Positions 1 through 10,007 of a DNA stretch of 64,000 nt are shown piece after piece. Origin of the DNA: Sphaerulina vaccinii (lineage: Eukaryota > Ascomycota > Dothideomycetes > Mycosphaerellales > Mycosphaerellaceae); assembly GCA_022570795.1 (NCBI GenBank), contig JAKUDP010000007.1, positions 1,426,001 to 1,490,000 on the forward strand. The letters run 5' to 3'. The notes beneath the pieces were generated by a model, which saw nothing but the letters and a program-made list of their open reading frames with translations, did not search any database and was not told the origin of the DNA. Made by a program: the position numbers and the translations under genes. How positions within the stretch are numbered: position 1 is the stretch's first letter; each line of letters starts with the position of its first letter.

Positions 1-564
1 ATCGCTTCAGGAACACGACACCGCAGCATGATGTACGTATTCTGCGCCGCTGGTGGAGTGTATCTCTGAGAAGTCGACCGAGTCTCCGGATTCGACTGGA
101 TCCGCATCTGGTGCCACAGCGTGAGTTGGATCGCGGAAGTCTGGCTTGCGAGGTTCGTCGTGATCACTTGAAAGATGCCACGTTTTTGCTGAGAATGTTT
201 GGCAGGCTAGTGACAAGCACATCCTTTGTGGACGCCTTGTTTCTTGGCATTTGTTAGTTGTCTCCAGTATGATGCGCAACAGATCCTCGCGCTGCGTTCG
301 GAGCTCTGGTAGCTTGGTTCAACCAGTTCCTGCGAGAGAGATCAGCCTTGGACCGTGACTAAGCAACGTTTGTGTGAGCAATTCTCGCGACAGGCAGAGA
401 AAAAGGGTAATTCCGTGCTCTGCTCCAGACTCATCTCCGCCAAAGCGCAGCTACCACGCCATTGTATGTCCAGCCGGAGCGCAGCGCTATTGATCGGACT
501 TCTCTGAGAGCGCGAGGATGAGGAGTGCTCACACCAATTTGATCAACATTTTCCATTGCAGCAG
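1..564. other. no supported gene
   Basis: Open frames here are short and have no recognisable domain or splice structure. The minus-strand frame at 7-279 has a composition like random translation. I see no tRNA, repeat or obvious promoter element. Confidence 0.4.
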
Positions 565-1188
565 CTATGTAACGCCTCTCGCGGCGAGGAGCTTAGCATA
601 ACGCATCGCCTCCCGGACGATGGTGGCTCCTACACAAACGACTTCGCAACGACCCTCGATACCGTAGTCGTTGGGTGTGCTTGCAGAGAACGATTGCTCT
701 TCAGCAGTCAGGTCAACCGCTGTGTCGACTGAGTTCGCTGGTGATCCAGAAGACACGGACTCGGGGATAGGCCACAGCGCTGTGTCTCCAGTGTGCTCTA
801 TGCGGAGATCGAAGTGGAAGTTCGTGATCAACTCTAAGCGTGCCTTGAGCTCTTCAAGGATTTGTCTGCCTAGCGGGAAGAGACTGGTGTCGACATGCAC
901 AGAAAGGATGTGGTCATCTATGCTGCTGTCGGGCGTGGCCTCGTTGAAGGCGGATGTGGTGTCCGGTTGAGCGAACGACGTCGTGTGTGTGGTGTTGCCC
1001 ATAGCAGTTGGTCTAGAGGCCATGGCGAGTGAGCCATGACTGCTTGAGTGGTACACAGATGGCGAAGAAGTCATCAAGCGGAGCATCTTTCTTCTCGCCA
1101 CACCGGCGGACAATGCTGTATGCCTTGGCAAGAAGTGCAGCATCTCCAATAACACAGTCCGCTGGAATGGAGCTGCCGAAGCGCTCAA
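565..1188 (-). CDS. hypothetical protein (uncertain frame and exon structure)
   Basis: A 207-codon open frame on the minus strand that I do not recognise. The C-terminal half, from about residue 95 (motif LGRQILEELKARLE, then FHFDLRIEHTGD) to the end (CVGATIVREAMRYAKLL), has the composition of a real soluble protein. The N-terminal third is low quality. In the neighbouring minus frame at about 1190-1020 there is a better-looking segment (DCVIGDAALLAKAYSIVRR), so the real gene probably joins that segment to this frame through an intron I could not place. The open frame begins with TTG, not ATG, so the true start is unknown. It lies directly downstream of, and on the same strand as, the ICT1-like gene. 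Function unknown. Confidence 0.35.
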   Translation of the reverse strand: MSASAAPFQRTVLLEMLHFLPRHTALSAGVARRKMLRLMTSSPSVYHSSSHGSLAMASRPTAMGNTTHTTSFAQPDTTSAFNEATPDSSIDDHILSVHVDTSLFPLGRQILEELKARLELITNFHFDLRIEHTGDTALWPIPESVSSGSPANSVDTAVDLTAEEQSFSASTPNDYGIEGRCEVVCVGATIVREAMRYAKLLAARGVT

Positions 1189-1230
1189 GGGCTCAGAAGG
1201 CCGGTCTGATTGGAAATGTCGAGGCAGGCC

Positions 1231-1901
1231 TCAGTCATCTCCACCTCGCCCTCCACCTCTGCGCGCACTCTTCTTCTTGCTGTGGAACTCCTTCATCTTG
1301 CGCCTCCCAGCTGCCTCAGCCTTCTGCAGCGCTTCCACGCGCTTTAACTGCTCAGGACTGGTCTCGCCCGGCACTGTCTGGCGCCCGGCTTGCACGATCA
1401 GCTCGTGCAACTTGCGAAAGCAGGCATTGACATTGTCGTTCTGCTTTCGTGAGTCATCTGCCTGTATGACGATGTCGTTCGACTTGGCGGCATGGTATCG
1501 GCTGGTCTCGATGGGTCCATGTAGCAGTTTCGGTACTTGTTGTAGGAGAGGAGACATGGGAATTCGTAATGTCGCTTTTGACGAGACTCTGTGAGATGAG
1601 AGGTCAGTCATGCGTGTTATTGACATCGGATGCGGATTCCGACTCACTTGTTCACATTCTGACCACCAGGACCAGATGACCGTGAGAAGCTCACTTCGCA
1701 GATGTCTCGTGGTATCGTTTCTGGGTCAAGCTTCGCCAGCCATTGGCGGGCAGCCTGCAGTTCCGCCTCATCGACATCGCCACCGTGCCTGACAGCATAG
1801 TGTCTTGTGAGACATGGCGCGAGCCTCGAAGTTGAAGTGATCGATGGAAGTGGCCGTCGCAGGAGAAGTGCCATGAGAAGACAGAATTGAAGAAGTGTCA
1901 A
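1231..1901 (-). CDS. mitochondrial class I release-factor-domain protein (ICT1/Pth4-like)
   Basis: Two exons, 1901-1648 and 1588-1231, giving 203 residues. The intron (donor GTGAGT, acceptor CACAG) falls exactly in the conserved stretch, so splicing yields GPGGQNVNK followed by VSSKATLRI, the catalytic GGQ loop and following strand of the class I peptide-release-factor domain. The tail is basic (KKKSARRGGGRGG), as in stand-alone GGQ proteins such as human ICT1 and yeast Rso55/Pth4. The N terminus (second Met at residue 10, then LLLRRPLPS) is a plausible mitochondrial presequence. Known role of the family: hydrolysis of peptidyl-tRNA on stalled mitochondrial ribosomes. The GGQ motif and the splice reconstruction are seen directly; the mitochondrial role is inferred from the family. 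Confidence 0.85.
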
Positions 1902-2009
1902 CGCGAATATGTCGCGCTTATAAGGTTTGCGCTATAAGCGGACGATGCCGCGATAGAAGAAACGAGGAAGGCACGATCAAAATATATCCTTCTCACTTCA
2001 TCTTACTCA

Positions 2010-2827
2010 TCACTCTGACTCCGGCACCGACGGCTCATTCACAAGCTCGCCCCATTCTCCTGGCCTCTGCCTCACAAGACCGCTGTAGAACCACCTCGCC
2101 ATGGTGTACACATCATACACAGGAAGTCCTCCAAGAGCGCGCTGGACAGCTTCAGCAAATGGTGGCATTTGTGTGCACTCCAGGACTATAGCACCGATCT
2201 CAGGATGATCAGTCTTCAGTTTCATTGCCACAGCTACCAGTTCTGCCTCGATCTTAGCGTGATTGTACGCAGTACCTGTACGAACTAGTGGCTGCAATTC
2301 GCCATCTGCCGGTGCTCCTGCAATGTGTATGCGATCAAACGCACTCTCTGGAATGCCTAGCTGCGCAAAATGTGTATCGACGAGCTGTGTCCCATCGAAT
2401 GTGACAACGCCAATGTGCCTGGTTAGCGGGATAAATGCTAGAATGGCCGGAATCTGAATGAGAGATGAAGTGGCTATCGGTATTGGCAATCTCTCTGCAA
2501 GACTAATTGGAGTCAGCTTTCAGGGCCTTTGTTCCTCTCGAGTATAAGTGCTCACATTGGTTGAGCCATGGCAAGAAAGCCGCAGCTTGTGATGATACCA
2601 ATGCAACCTCGTTCCGCGAGTCTTTTGCCAGCCTCGACGAACCGATCAATAAAGGCATCGTCATACTTCTTGCCGACTACGAGCTGGGATGCTGTCGAAC
2701 CGCTCGCCATTTCTCGAAGCAGTGGAAAAGGCCATGTCTGCTCGTTCCAAGGGTCGCCTGAAGGTCTAGTGAAGAAGCATTCGACTGCTATGAGCCCGAG
2801 AGGAGGCTGTAGAGAACGAGAGGCCAT
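2010..2827 (-). CDS. Asp/Glu/hydantoin racemase superfamily protein
   Basis: Two exons, 2827-2556 and 2490-2010, coding 250 residues. The acceptor is the third AG of a repeated GAGAG, which restores ILPIPIATSSLIQIP, the expected strand after the first catalytic cysteine. The two cysteines of this superfamily are visible in GIITSCGFLA and VLECTQMPPF. These enzymes racemise or isomerise amino acids, hydantoins, maleate or related acids using a two-cysteine acid/base pair; the exact substrate cannot be read from sequence. The gene is divergent from the D-2-hydroxyacid dehydrogenase across a 252-bp shared promoter region. The open frame extends upstream to a GTG, but the ATG at 2827 (MASRSLQPPLG) is the natural start. 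Intact, normal length. Confidence 0.85.
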
Positions 2828-3079
2828 GCTTGAGTCTGAGTTCAACACTCCAACTACGAGCTGTCCTCAGCATCGCCAAAAGTGATCATTTTGAAACTCG
2901 CCAAGACATATGCCTGTAGGGAATGCTAAATCCTTGGCGAGATAGGCGAAGGATATCAACATGGATCGGGCGTATCGTACGCCGGACCGGTCACAACTCC
3001 CGACCCGAGCGGTCACTCGTCTGAGGCAGTGGGTGCCATTCAATGAGTCTTATATCGAAGCGCTGGACATCATACAACC
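2828..3079. promoter_or_regulatory. bidirectional promoter with CGG-N-CCG palindrome
   Basis: The 252 bp between the divergent racemase-like and dehydrogenase genes carry CGGACCGGTC near 2981-2990. This contains the everted/inverted CGG triplet pair CGG-A-CCG and the perfect palindrome GACCGGTC, the kind of site bound by fungal Zn2Cys6 regulators. A second CGGTC lies near 3013. Functional role is inference; no Zn2Cys6 gene was found in the cluster. Confidence 0.4.
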
Positions 3080-4217
3080 ATGTTTCCCGGCCATCTTGAA
3101 GGCAAGAAACCTCGAGTAGTGGCTCTCGGCAGCCTGCCCAAGTACGCAGGCGAAGAGTATCTGTCTGCATTTGCAGAGCACTACGACTTCTCCGTGCTCG
3201 ATGCACCAGATCGGAAGTCTACCCAAGAACTTCTACCCAAGGATATCGAGAAGAATGGCCCGATCGACGCTTTCATCATCAGAATGGGCACTGGTCCATA
3301 CGAGCCTTTCGACGAAGACTTACTGAAGGTGACTTTCACAAACCTATGTCATTGATCAAGCTAACGAATGTAAGGCTCTCGCTCCAAGCTGTAAAGTCAT
3401 CACGTCAGCGAGTGCAGGATACAATGAGTTCGATGCCGACTGGATGGCTTCTGAAGGGATCTACTTCTGCAACACTGTCGATGCAGTCGCTGAAGCAACG
3501 GCTGACATGGCCATGTTCTTGATCCTGGCTACTCTCCGCAATACCAGTGCTGCTGAGAAGAGCGCTAAAGCTGGTACATGGAAGACTGGTCTGGTTCCTG
3601 TTCGTGATCCGGCTGGACTGACATTGGGCATTGTGGGCATGGGCTCGATCGGCAAGGTGATTCTAGAGATATTCAAGCGCGTTTGATGCGTGCACTGATT
3701 CTCTTGTTAGTACTTGGCCAAGAAAGCCTTAGCTTTCAACATGAAAGTAAAGTACTACAACCGGCGTCAACTAGCTCCTGACGTGGAACCAAAGTACAGT
3801 GCGACATACTGTCCCACATTGCACGATCTTCTAGCAGCGGCCGACGTCGTCTCACTCAGCTGTCCCCTGAACAAAGAGACTACAGGACTCATCGGCAAAG
3901 ACGAATTCGCCGCTATGAAACAAGGCACGTTTCTGGTCAACACTGCTCGTGGCGGTGTCATCGATGAAGCTGCTTTCAAGGATGCCCTAGAGTCTCATAA
4001 GATCGAAAGAGCTGGACTTGATGTCTTCGTCAATGAGCCTTGGGGCATCGATCCATACTTCTTGAACCACGACAGGGTTATTGTGCAGCCACATATGGGC
4101 GGCTTGACAGACGTGGCTTTTGGGAAGTCAGAGCGAGAGTGCTTTGAGAATATCAAGGCTTACTTTGAGACTGGAGTGCCTCACTCTCCTGTGAGGCAAA
4201 TAGAGGTCAAGAAGTAG
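3080..4217 (+). CDS. D-isomer-specific 2-hydroxyacid dehydrogenase
   Basis: Three exons, 3080-3328, 3375-3656 and 3711-4217 (345 residues). Introns are about 46 and 54 nt; the second interrupts the dinucleotide-binding loop, and splicing gives GIVGMGSIGK followed by YLAKKALAF. Catalytic residues of the family are visible: Arg257 (NTARGG), Glu286 (FVNEP) and His305 (QPHMGG), with GMGSIG at about 171-176 binding NAD(P)H. The enzyme reduces 2-keto acids to D-2-hydroxy acids or the reverse; closest in feel to glyoxylate/hydroxypyruvate reductases and the fungal D-mandelate dehydrogenase group. No PTS1 at the C terminus (ends VKK). It could process keto acids produced by the neighbouring amine oxidase or racemase branch. 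Intact. Confidence 0.9.
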
Positions 4218-4362
4218 TGAGCTCTCTGCTGAATCGCATCTTCAACCAAGCTTATCGTGACGCAGACATACTATTGTGCAGCAGTGGAACTATATCAGAG
4301 AATATTGCATAATCTCCACCTTATGCGCATTTCACCAGCTTACATGTGCATATCTATGTCTA

Positions 4363-5853
4363 TCAAAGCTTAGCTCTACGCGTTTGTGCATCTAATGCTG
4401 ACTCCTCAACAAGATCAATGTTGCTCAAGGCTCTCTTGCCAGAGCTACCTTCCATCAGCACATTATATGGCGTCTCCCCATGGCCACACCTACGCCACCT
4501 CCAAGCCTGAAGCGCGGGCCTCTCAAGTCCGACACCCTCCATCACATCGACGACGTACCTTCCAATGACCGGCAAGTACTTGAAAGCATGCCCGCTACCA
4601 CCAGTCGCCACCATCAAGCCTTGAACATTCGGAACATGACCAATGACAAGGTGATTATCGTAGGAGTCAGTATACCAGCAAACGCGGGTCTTGCTGATCC
4701 CTAGTCCTTCTGCAGCAAGTTCTGGCAGGTGCTCTGCCAGGAAGTCCTCGATCATTCGAAGCGCTTGCTGCGGTATTGCGTTCAGTTTCGTCCCGTCGGG
4801 TGTCGCAGATGTCCAGCGAGTCACAGGGACACTGCGCTGCTTGCCATCAGATTGTTCGATTGGATTCGTGTATTTCGTTCCTCTGTAGCCGATCTTCATC
4901 CAGCCCTGCTCGTCTCGAGGGAAACCATAGAGACCACCTTCGGCGCCGTCACGCATCTTGTAAGCCCAAGCAGGGAATGTATCTGGCGCAAATCTGTCCC
5001 AGGGTGGAGAATGTCGTGGGATCTTGATGAATGCAACAGAACCGGCAGTCGTTTCGCAAAGGCCATCCATTTGTGGCACTAGCGACGGCGTCCAACCACC
5101 ACAAGCCATGATCACCAGATCTGCCTGGTGAACATACCCATCCGCTGTCAAGATGCCGGTCACTCTTATCTTTGACTCATCCTCGTAGCATAGTGCTTTG
5201 AAAGACCCAGTCGATTGACCAAAGAAAAACCGCACGCCAAGAGTTCGAGCTTCATGCAATGCATATCGACAAGCCTTGTCTGCAACAGCGGTCCCACCAG
5301 TCGTGTCCAGTACGGCGACATTGGACTTGCCTCGCTGTTCTCGGTTGAAAAGATCTATTGCGAAGCCGAAGCCTTTGGTCTCTGCGAGTTGACGATGTCT
5401 AGGATCTGAGACTACAAGCTGGGTGTCGTGATAACCTGCTGCCTCAATACTGTCGATCGATGCTTGGTCGAAATCAGACAACACTGTATCATCGGTCATG
5501 TTCAGTTCGCCATTGGGTATGAACACGCGATCTGCTTTGCTCATGCCAGGTGGCACAACTCTGCCGGACGCTAGGTGATCGTTCCACGTTTTCCATTCTT
5601 CTATGGCTTCCAGTGCGATATTCTGATAAATGCTTTCGCGTCCATAAGCAGAGCGAACGATCTTGTAGTTGTCTGCTGAAGCGGCATCGGCGCCATTGAA
5701 GTATTAGTATTGAGAGACATCGTAGGGTTGTCGATCGAAGACTGTGACATTGCGGTAGCCTCGTCGAGCAAGATGTATGGCGGAGCTGAGACCGAAGATG
5801 CCAGCTCCGACGATAATGATATTGGAGTCTTTTTTGAGGTTGCGAGCAGACAT
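4363..5853 (-). pseudogene. fructosyl-amine/sarcosine-oxidase-like FAD oxidoreductase with one in-frame stop
   Basis: A 497-codon reading frame, ATG at 5853, with Rossmann motif VGAGIFG (residues 15-21) and the family block AASADNYKIVRSAYG near residue 60. The C terminus ends in AKL, a peroxisomal targeting signal typical of fungal Amadoriases and sarcosine oxidases. The only lesion is a TAA at 5706-5704 (codon 50), between QPYDVSQY and YFNGADAASAD, where relatives have an ordinary residue. The frame is otherwise open on both sides. An intron that would remove the stop (43 nt, using TACTAAT as branch site) would shift the frame and delete conserved residues, so I reject it. The family oxidises glycated or N-methylated amino acids in peroxisomes to release the amine. 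Either a recent nonsense allele or a sequencing error. Divergent from the MFS transporter. Confidence 0.8.
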
Positions 5854-6295
5854 GGTCGGCCAGTTGTCGGCCAGTGAGTCACCTGAAGAATCGAGTATCA
5901 CGATCTTCGAGCAATGCCGTTGTGGCTGAGAGTACGCCTTGAGTTTTGACTGCCGAATGTGTACTTCCTGTCGATCTGAACAGTTCACAGCGAAATTCGC
6001 TATGAGATAGGGAGAACGCAGGTCCGATAGTCAAACCATATGTATCTTCCCTGCTCGGTCTGTCCCGCTTCGTCTTAGCCGCCAATCACGAACCACAATG
6101 CTTGAGATAAATGAATGATCCCAGCACTGAGCAGGTTGTACAATGCAGGCTCGAAGTACTGCCTGCTATCTCGTCGCCGCCAACCAGAGGCATGTCGTTG
6201 GCCGCTTTCTCGAACGAAAGCCCGACAACTATCTTGTTGTTCAGCATCGTAATAGTTCTACAACCTTGAGACTTCATTCTGTAATATAGATCGCA
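5854..6295. promoter_or_regulatory. shared upstream region of flavoenzyme and MFS transporter
   Basis: 442 bp between the divergent starts at 5853 (minus) and 6296 (plus). No long open frame fits the surrounding genes. I see no clear TATA or regulator palindrome; co-regulation is inferred only from the arrangement. Confidence 0.35.
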
Positions 6296-8029
6296 ATGGA
6301 TCTCAAAGCCGTCTTCGCTGACTCGACCCTTGCTCGCTATGGCCGCACGATCAGAGAATCACCTAAAGGTCTTGTCGCAAACCACAGACTATTGCTCACA
6401 GCTGCTCTCTTCGCAACAAGCGGAATACCAATCAGTGAGTGTCAGTGAGCAAACCCATCGACCCATATACTGATCTCCAGCATAGCATGGGACCAAGGCT
6501 CGTCCTCAGTCGTGCCTTCTCTTCCAGGATTCCAGCAAGACTTCGGCATCACATCTGGTACCAATCCCAAACAGATTGCCAACTTCATATCTTTCGTCTA
6601 CCTCGGTGCTGGCCTCGGATCAGCCATATCATTCTTCATCAATGATCGTTTCGGGAGATTGTGGTCCTTTCGCTTGTACGCTTCTGTATGGATCCTTGGC
6701 CAACTCATAGCAACAGCCAGCTCAGGTCACATTGCCGCTCTGTATTCTGCTCGTATAGTCTCAGGCATGGGCCTCGGTGCACTGACTGTCAGCGGCCCAG
6801 TCAGTATTGTCGAGATCGCGCCGAAAGAGACTCGCGGGTTGATGGCTGTCTGGTTCAGCGTGGCTATGCTGCTGAGCTTGTTCGTGGCCGTTTTCTGTAC
6901 GCTGGGAGTGTTCCTGCACGTTGCTACTGGACCACTACAGTATCGGATCGTGTGGTTCTCGCCATGCATCTTCATAGCGCTGATGTGTGCCCTGAGCTTT
7001 GCGCCATTCATCTGCGAGTCTCCTCGATGGCTATACTTGAGTGGAAGAACCAAAGAAGCCGATGCGAGCTTGATTGCACTCCGAGGACTGGGAAGCGATC
7101 ATCCGAGACTGCTGAGCGAACGAGAAGATATCTTAGCTCAGGCCGAGACAGAACAAGCAAAGTATGGGACTGCAGCTCGCTCAACTTCTTGGACTGGTGT
7201 GAAGGCCACATTCAGAGAAGTGTTCACGGTCAAGGCCAACCTTCGCAGAGTTCAGCAGGCGCTCATCTCGTACGCCTTGGCGCAGCTGTCTGGCGCGAAC
7301 AGTATTACTGCATACTTCGTCCCGATCCTGAAGTTGATTGGAGCAGCTTCAGGCAAGCAATCAGAGTCGCTCTTCATCACTGGCATGTATAGCTTCGCGA
7401 AGTTCTGCTTCACTCTGATTGCCAGCTTCTTCTTCATCGACGCCCTAGGCCGGAGGCGGAGCTTGTTCATAGGTAAGTTGCAGTAGTAATCCAGCACAGG
7501 CAGTACTGACCAGAGTCCAGGCATCACCCTACAAATGATCAGCGACATCTACGTCGGAGTCTTCATAAAATATAAGCAAGAAGGTCCAGTATCGTCCAGC
7601 TCTAGCCAAGCCGCCATCGCCATGATCTTCGTCCACGGCTTCGGATACGCTGTTGGTTTACTCGTCCTCCCCTACGTCTTCGGCGCAGAAGTCTGGCCAA
7701 ATCAACTCCGCTCCTTCGGGTCTGCGCTGGCGCAAACATTCCACTGGCTGTTCTTCTTTGGCATCAGTCGTGGCACGCCTTCTATGTTATCCTCGATGAA
7801 CAATTGGGGCGCTTTTCTGTTCTTTGCTGGCTGGTGTTTCATATCTTTGATATATGTTTATCTTGTTGTGCCGGAGACTGCGGGCCAAAGTCTGGAGGAG
7901 ATTGATGAGCTCTTCGAGGGCTCATGGTTCATGGCGTGGCGAGGGAACAAGAAGCAGGTCATTGAAGGCGAGGAAGGCGATTTGGATGATCAATCTGCTG
8001 AACACGAAACGCAGTTGGTCAAGAGTTGA
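6296..8029 (+). CDS. MFS sugar-type transporter (hexose/quinate family)
   Basis: Three exons, 6296-6434, 6486-7472 and 7521-8029, 544 residues. The first acceptor is the CATAG at 6481-6485; the nearer CCAG would leave a TAG in frame. Spliced protein reads GIPITWDQGSSS, equivalent to the conserved GYDQG region after helix 1. Signature motifs are present: NDRFGR in the helix 2-3 loop, EIAPKETRGL in the helix 4-5 loop, ESPRWLYLSGR after helix 6, and PETAGQSLEEIDELF after helix 12. About 12 membrane segments are apparent. Plasma-membrane proton symport of a sugar, quinate or similar small polar molecule is the family role; the substrate is unknown. Shares its upstream region with the flavoenzyme and is followed co-directionally by the P450. 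Confidence 0.9.
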
Positions 8030-8462
8030 TGACTGATGGATGAATGGTCTCGCTTCCAGATGTCGGGCGCCAGAATTTCGTGCTCTTCATCCACCATCAT
8101 CTCTGTCCGCAAAGGGCGACCAAGGCATCGCGTCTTCAGACCATACCGCAGAAGTCTCCAGCCAGGCTTCAGAGAGGGTGCCGATGTTCGAGTGCTGATG
8201 ACCACGAGATGGTGTCGATGTCGAGAAGAGCTCCGACGCGAGATGGACGCGCAGTGGATGATCGCTGGCTTGGCGCCGGACCAATTAATCCGCGGACGAG
8301 ACGGACGACTAGCTTTTTCTTGTTCATTTTAGTCGTACATGAACACCGCAGGCCAGAAGGAGACATTGACGGCACGGCGGGATATCTCTTATATGAGGTA
8401 GCTATGCCGCTGTCTTGTTTTGCGTGGTTAGATCACCACTGTTCTCACTCTCGAGTTCCAAG
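8030..8462. other. intergenic region upstream of P450
   Basis: 433 bp between the transporter stop and the P450 start, with no credible gene. It contains several CGG/CCG triplets (for example CCGCGGACGAGACGG near 8289) and an AT-rich TCTTATATGAG near 8385-8396 that could serve as a TATA-like element for the P450. Confidence 0.35.
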
Positions 8463-9980
8463 ATGACAGGAACATCACCAATCTCAGCTCTCGACTTGAA
8501 CATCTTCTCTCACCCTTCAACATGGCTAGCCCTGATGCTCCCAGTTCTATTAGCATACCTCTACGCTTCAAGAACCAACAAAGCCATCTTCCCAATCATC
8601 AACACCTACCCAGGAGATTTCACGAATCGAAAAGCTCATGCCGAATATATGAAGGACGCCCGAGGTCTGATCGCCCGTGGCGTTGAACAGAACGATGGCC
8701 CGATTGTATTGGATACTCCCTCAGGTCCTCGAATCCTTCTTCCCTCTTCCTTACACGACTGGGTCAAAGGCAACAAGAACCTCGATCACAAAGAACTCGT
8801 CTATCATGACTTCTTCGGCTCCTATCCTGGGTTTGAAGCCAATGCAGCTCTTACCCACTCTGACAACGTGGTGATTGATACGATCAAGAAGAAAATGTCG
8901 CAGAACGGGAGGCTGGTTCCGATTATAAGTGAACATATCAGTGAGGCTTTGGAAACTCTCTGGAGCGATGGGGATGGATGGCATGAATTGAGTTGGGTGC
9001 CAGATACAATGGGCCTCATCTCTCGAGCCGCTGCATCCGTTTTCGTAGGACCAGAACTTGCGAGAACCGAGGAATGGCAGAATATGACAATGGCATATGC
9101 AGGAGGGTTCTTTTCTGCGGCTTTTGAATTGAAGAGGTGGCCTGCTTGGACGAGATGCGTCGTTCATTGGTTCCTGCCGGGGGCGAGGACTTGTCGGAGT
9201 CTCATGAGAGATGTCAGAAGGGTCGTGAGCGCCGAGATCAAAAGACGAGCGCAGGAGAAGGACGTACATTGGGAGGATGGTATCACCTGGAGCCAGGAAA
9301 TCGCAAACGGGAACGAAAAGACCATCGATCATGCCGCCGTCCAGCTTGCCTTCGTTATGGCTGCTCTTCATACAACTTCTGAGGCGCTGAGACAGGTTCT
9401 GTTGGATATATGCCAGCAGCCGCATCTCGTCGAGCCGCTGCGGAATGAGATCAAAGACGCGGTAGCAAGCTCCGGGATGTCCTTGGCAGCGCTGGCGGAT
9501 ATGAATTTACTGGATAGTGTTATGAAAGAGTCGCAGCGCCTCAGCCCACCTGCGATAGTCAGTCTGGAAAGACTGGTGGTACGCAATACGATTCTGCCAG
9601 ATGGTACGCTTCTACCACGGGGTTCGATCGTCGCTGTGGACTCATCGGATATGTGGAGTTCGGATATTCATTGTGATCCGGATGTATTCGACGGGTATAG
9701 ATTCTTCAGGATGCGAGAAGCTGGCGATGAGCGGACTTCTTTCGTTTCGTCTACCAAGGAACATAATATCTTTGGCGGTGGTAGACACATTTGTCCTGGG
9801 AGATTCCTTGCAGCTGTTGAGATCAAATTGTGTTTGGTGCATATTTTGCTCAAGTACGATATGCGACTAGCGGATGGGTATGTGCCAAAGACTGTCAAGA
9901 ACGGGCTCTTCCAGATGGTTGATCCGATGGCTCGAGTGGAGGTGAAGAAGCGGTCGGCGAAGGAGACGTCCATTCTTTGA
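8463..9980 (+). CDS. cytochrome P450 monooxygenase
   Basis: Single exon of 505 residues from the ATG at 8463; the frame opens further upstream but only with a TTG. One N-terminal membrane anchor (about residues 18-37, LALMLPVLLAYLYA) fixes it in the ER. The K-helix ExxR is at Glu356-Arg359 (KESQRL). The heme-binding loop FGGGRHICPGR places the axial cysteine at about residue 444. Architecture resembles the ent-kaurene-oxidase/CYP68-like fungal P450s, but the family assignment is from memory. It would hydroxylate a hydrophobic or ring substrate using NADPH-P450 reductase. It lies between the transporter and the iminopeptidase-like gene, consistent with an oxidative first step in the cluster. 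All key residues intact; no introns, unlike its neighbours. Confidence 0.92.
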   Translation: MTGTSPISALDLNIFSHPSTWLALMLPVLLAYLYASRTNKAIFPIINTYPGDFTNRKAHAEYMKDARGLIARGVEQNDGPIVLDTPSGPRILLPSSLHDWVKGNKNLDHKELVYHDFFGSYPGFEANAALTHSDNVVIDTIKKKMSQNGRLVPIISEHISEALETLWSDGDGWHELSWVPDTMGLISRAAASVFVGPELARTEEWQNMTMAYAGGFFSAAFELKRWPAWTRCVVHWFLPGARTCRSLMRDVRRVVSAEIKRRAQEKDVHWEDGITWSQEIANGNEKTIDHAAVQLAFVMAALHTTSEALRQVLLDICQQPHLVEPLRNEIKDAVASSGMSLAALADMNLLDSVMKESQRLSPPAIVSLERLVVRNTILPDGTLLPRGSIVAVDSSDMWSSDIHCDPDVFDGYRFFRMREAGDERTSFVSSTKEHNIFGGGRHICPGRFLAAVEIKLCLVHILLKYDMRLADGYVPKTVKNGLFQMVDPMARVEVKKRSAKETSIL

Positions 9981-10007
9981 ACAGCTATGTGACTAGATCG
10001 ATTAGTT

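Noticed and set aside
5660..5720. Intron that would remove the stop in the flavoenzyme (GTCTCT...TTCAG, 43 nt, TACTAAT branch)
   Set aside because: It shifts the reading frame and deletes the conserved AASAD block, so it cannot restore the protein.
6661..7392. 243-codon plus-strand frame inside the MFS transporter
   Set aside because: Out-of-frame shadow; the transporter motifs are in the other frame.
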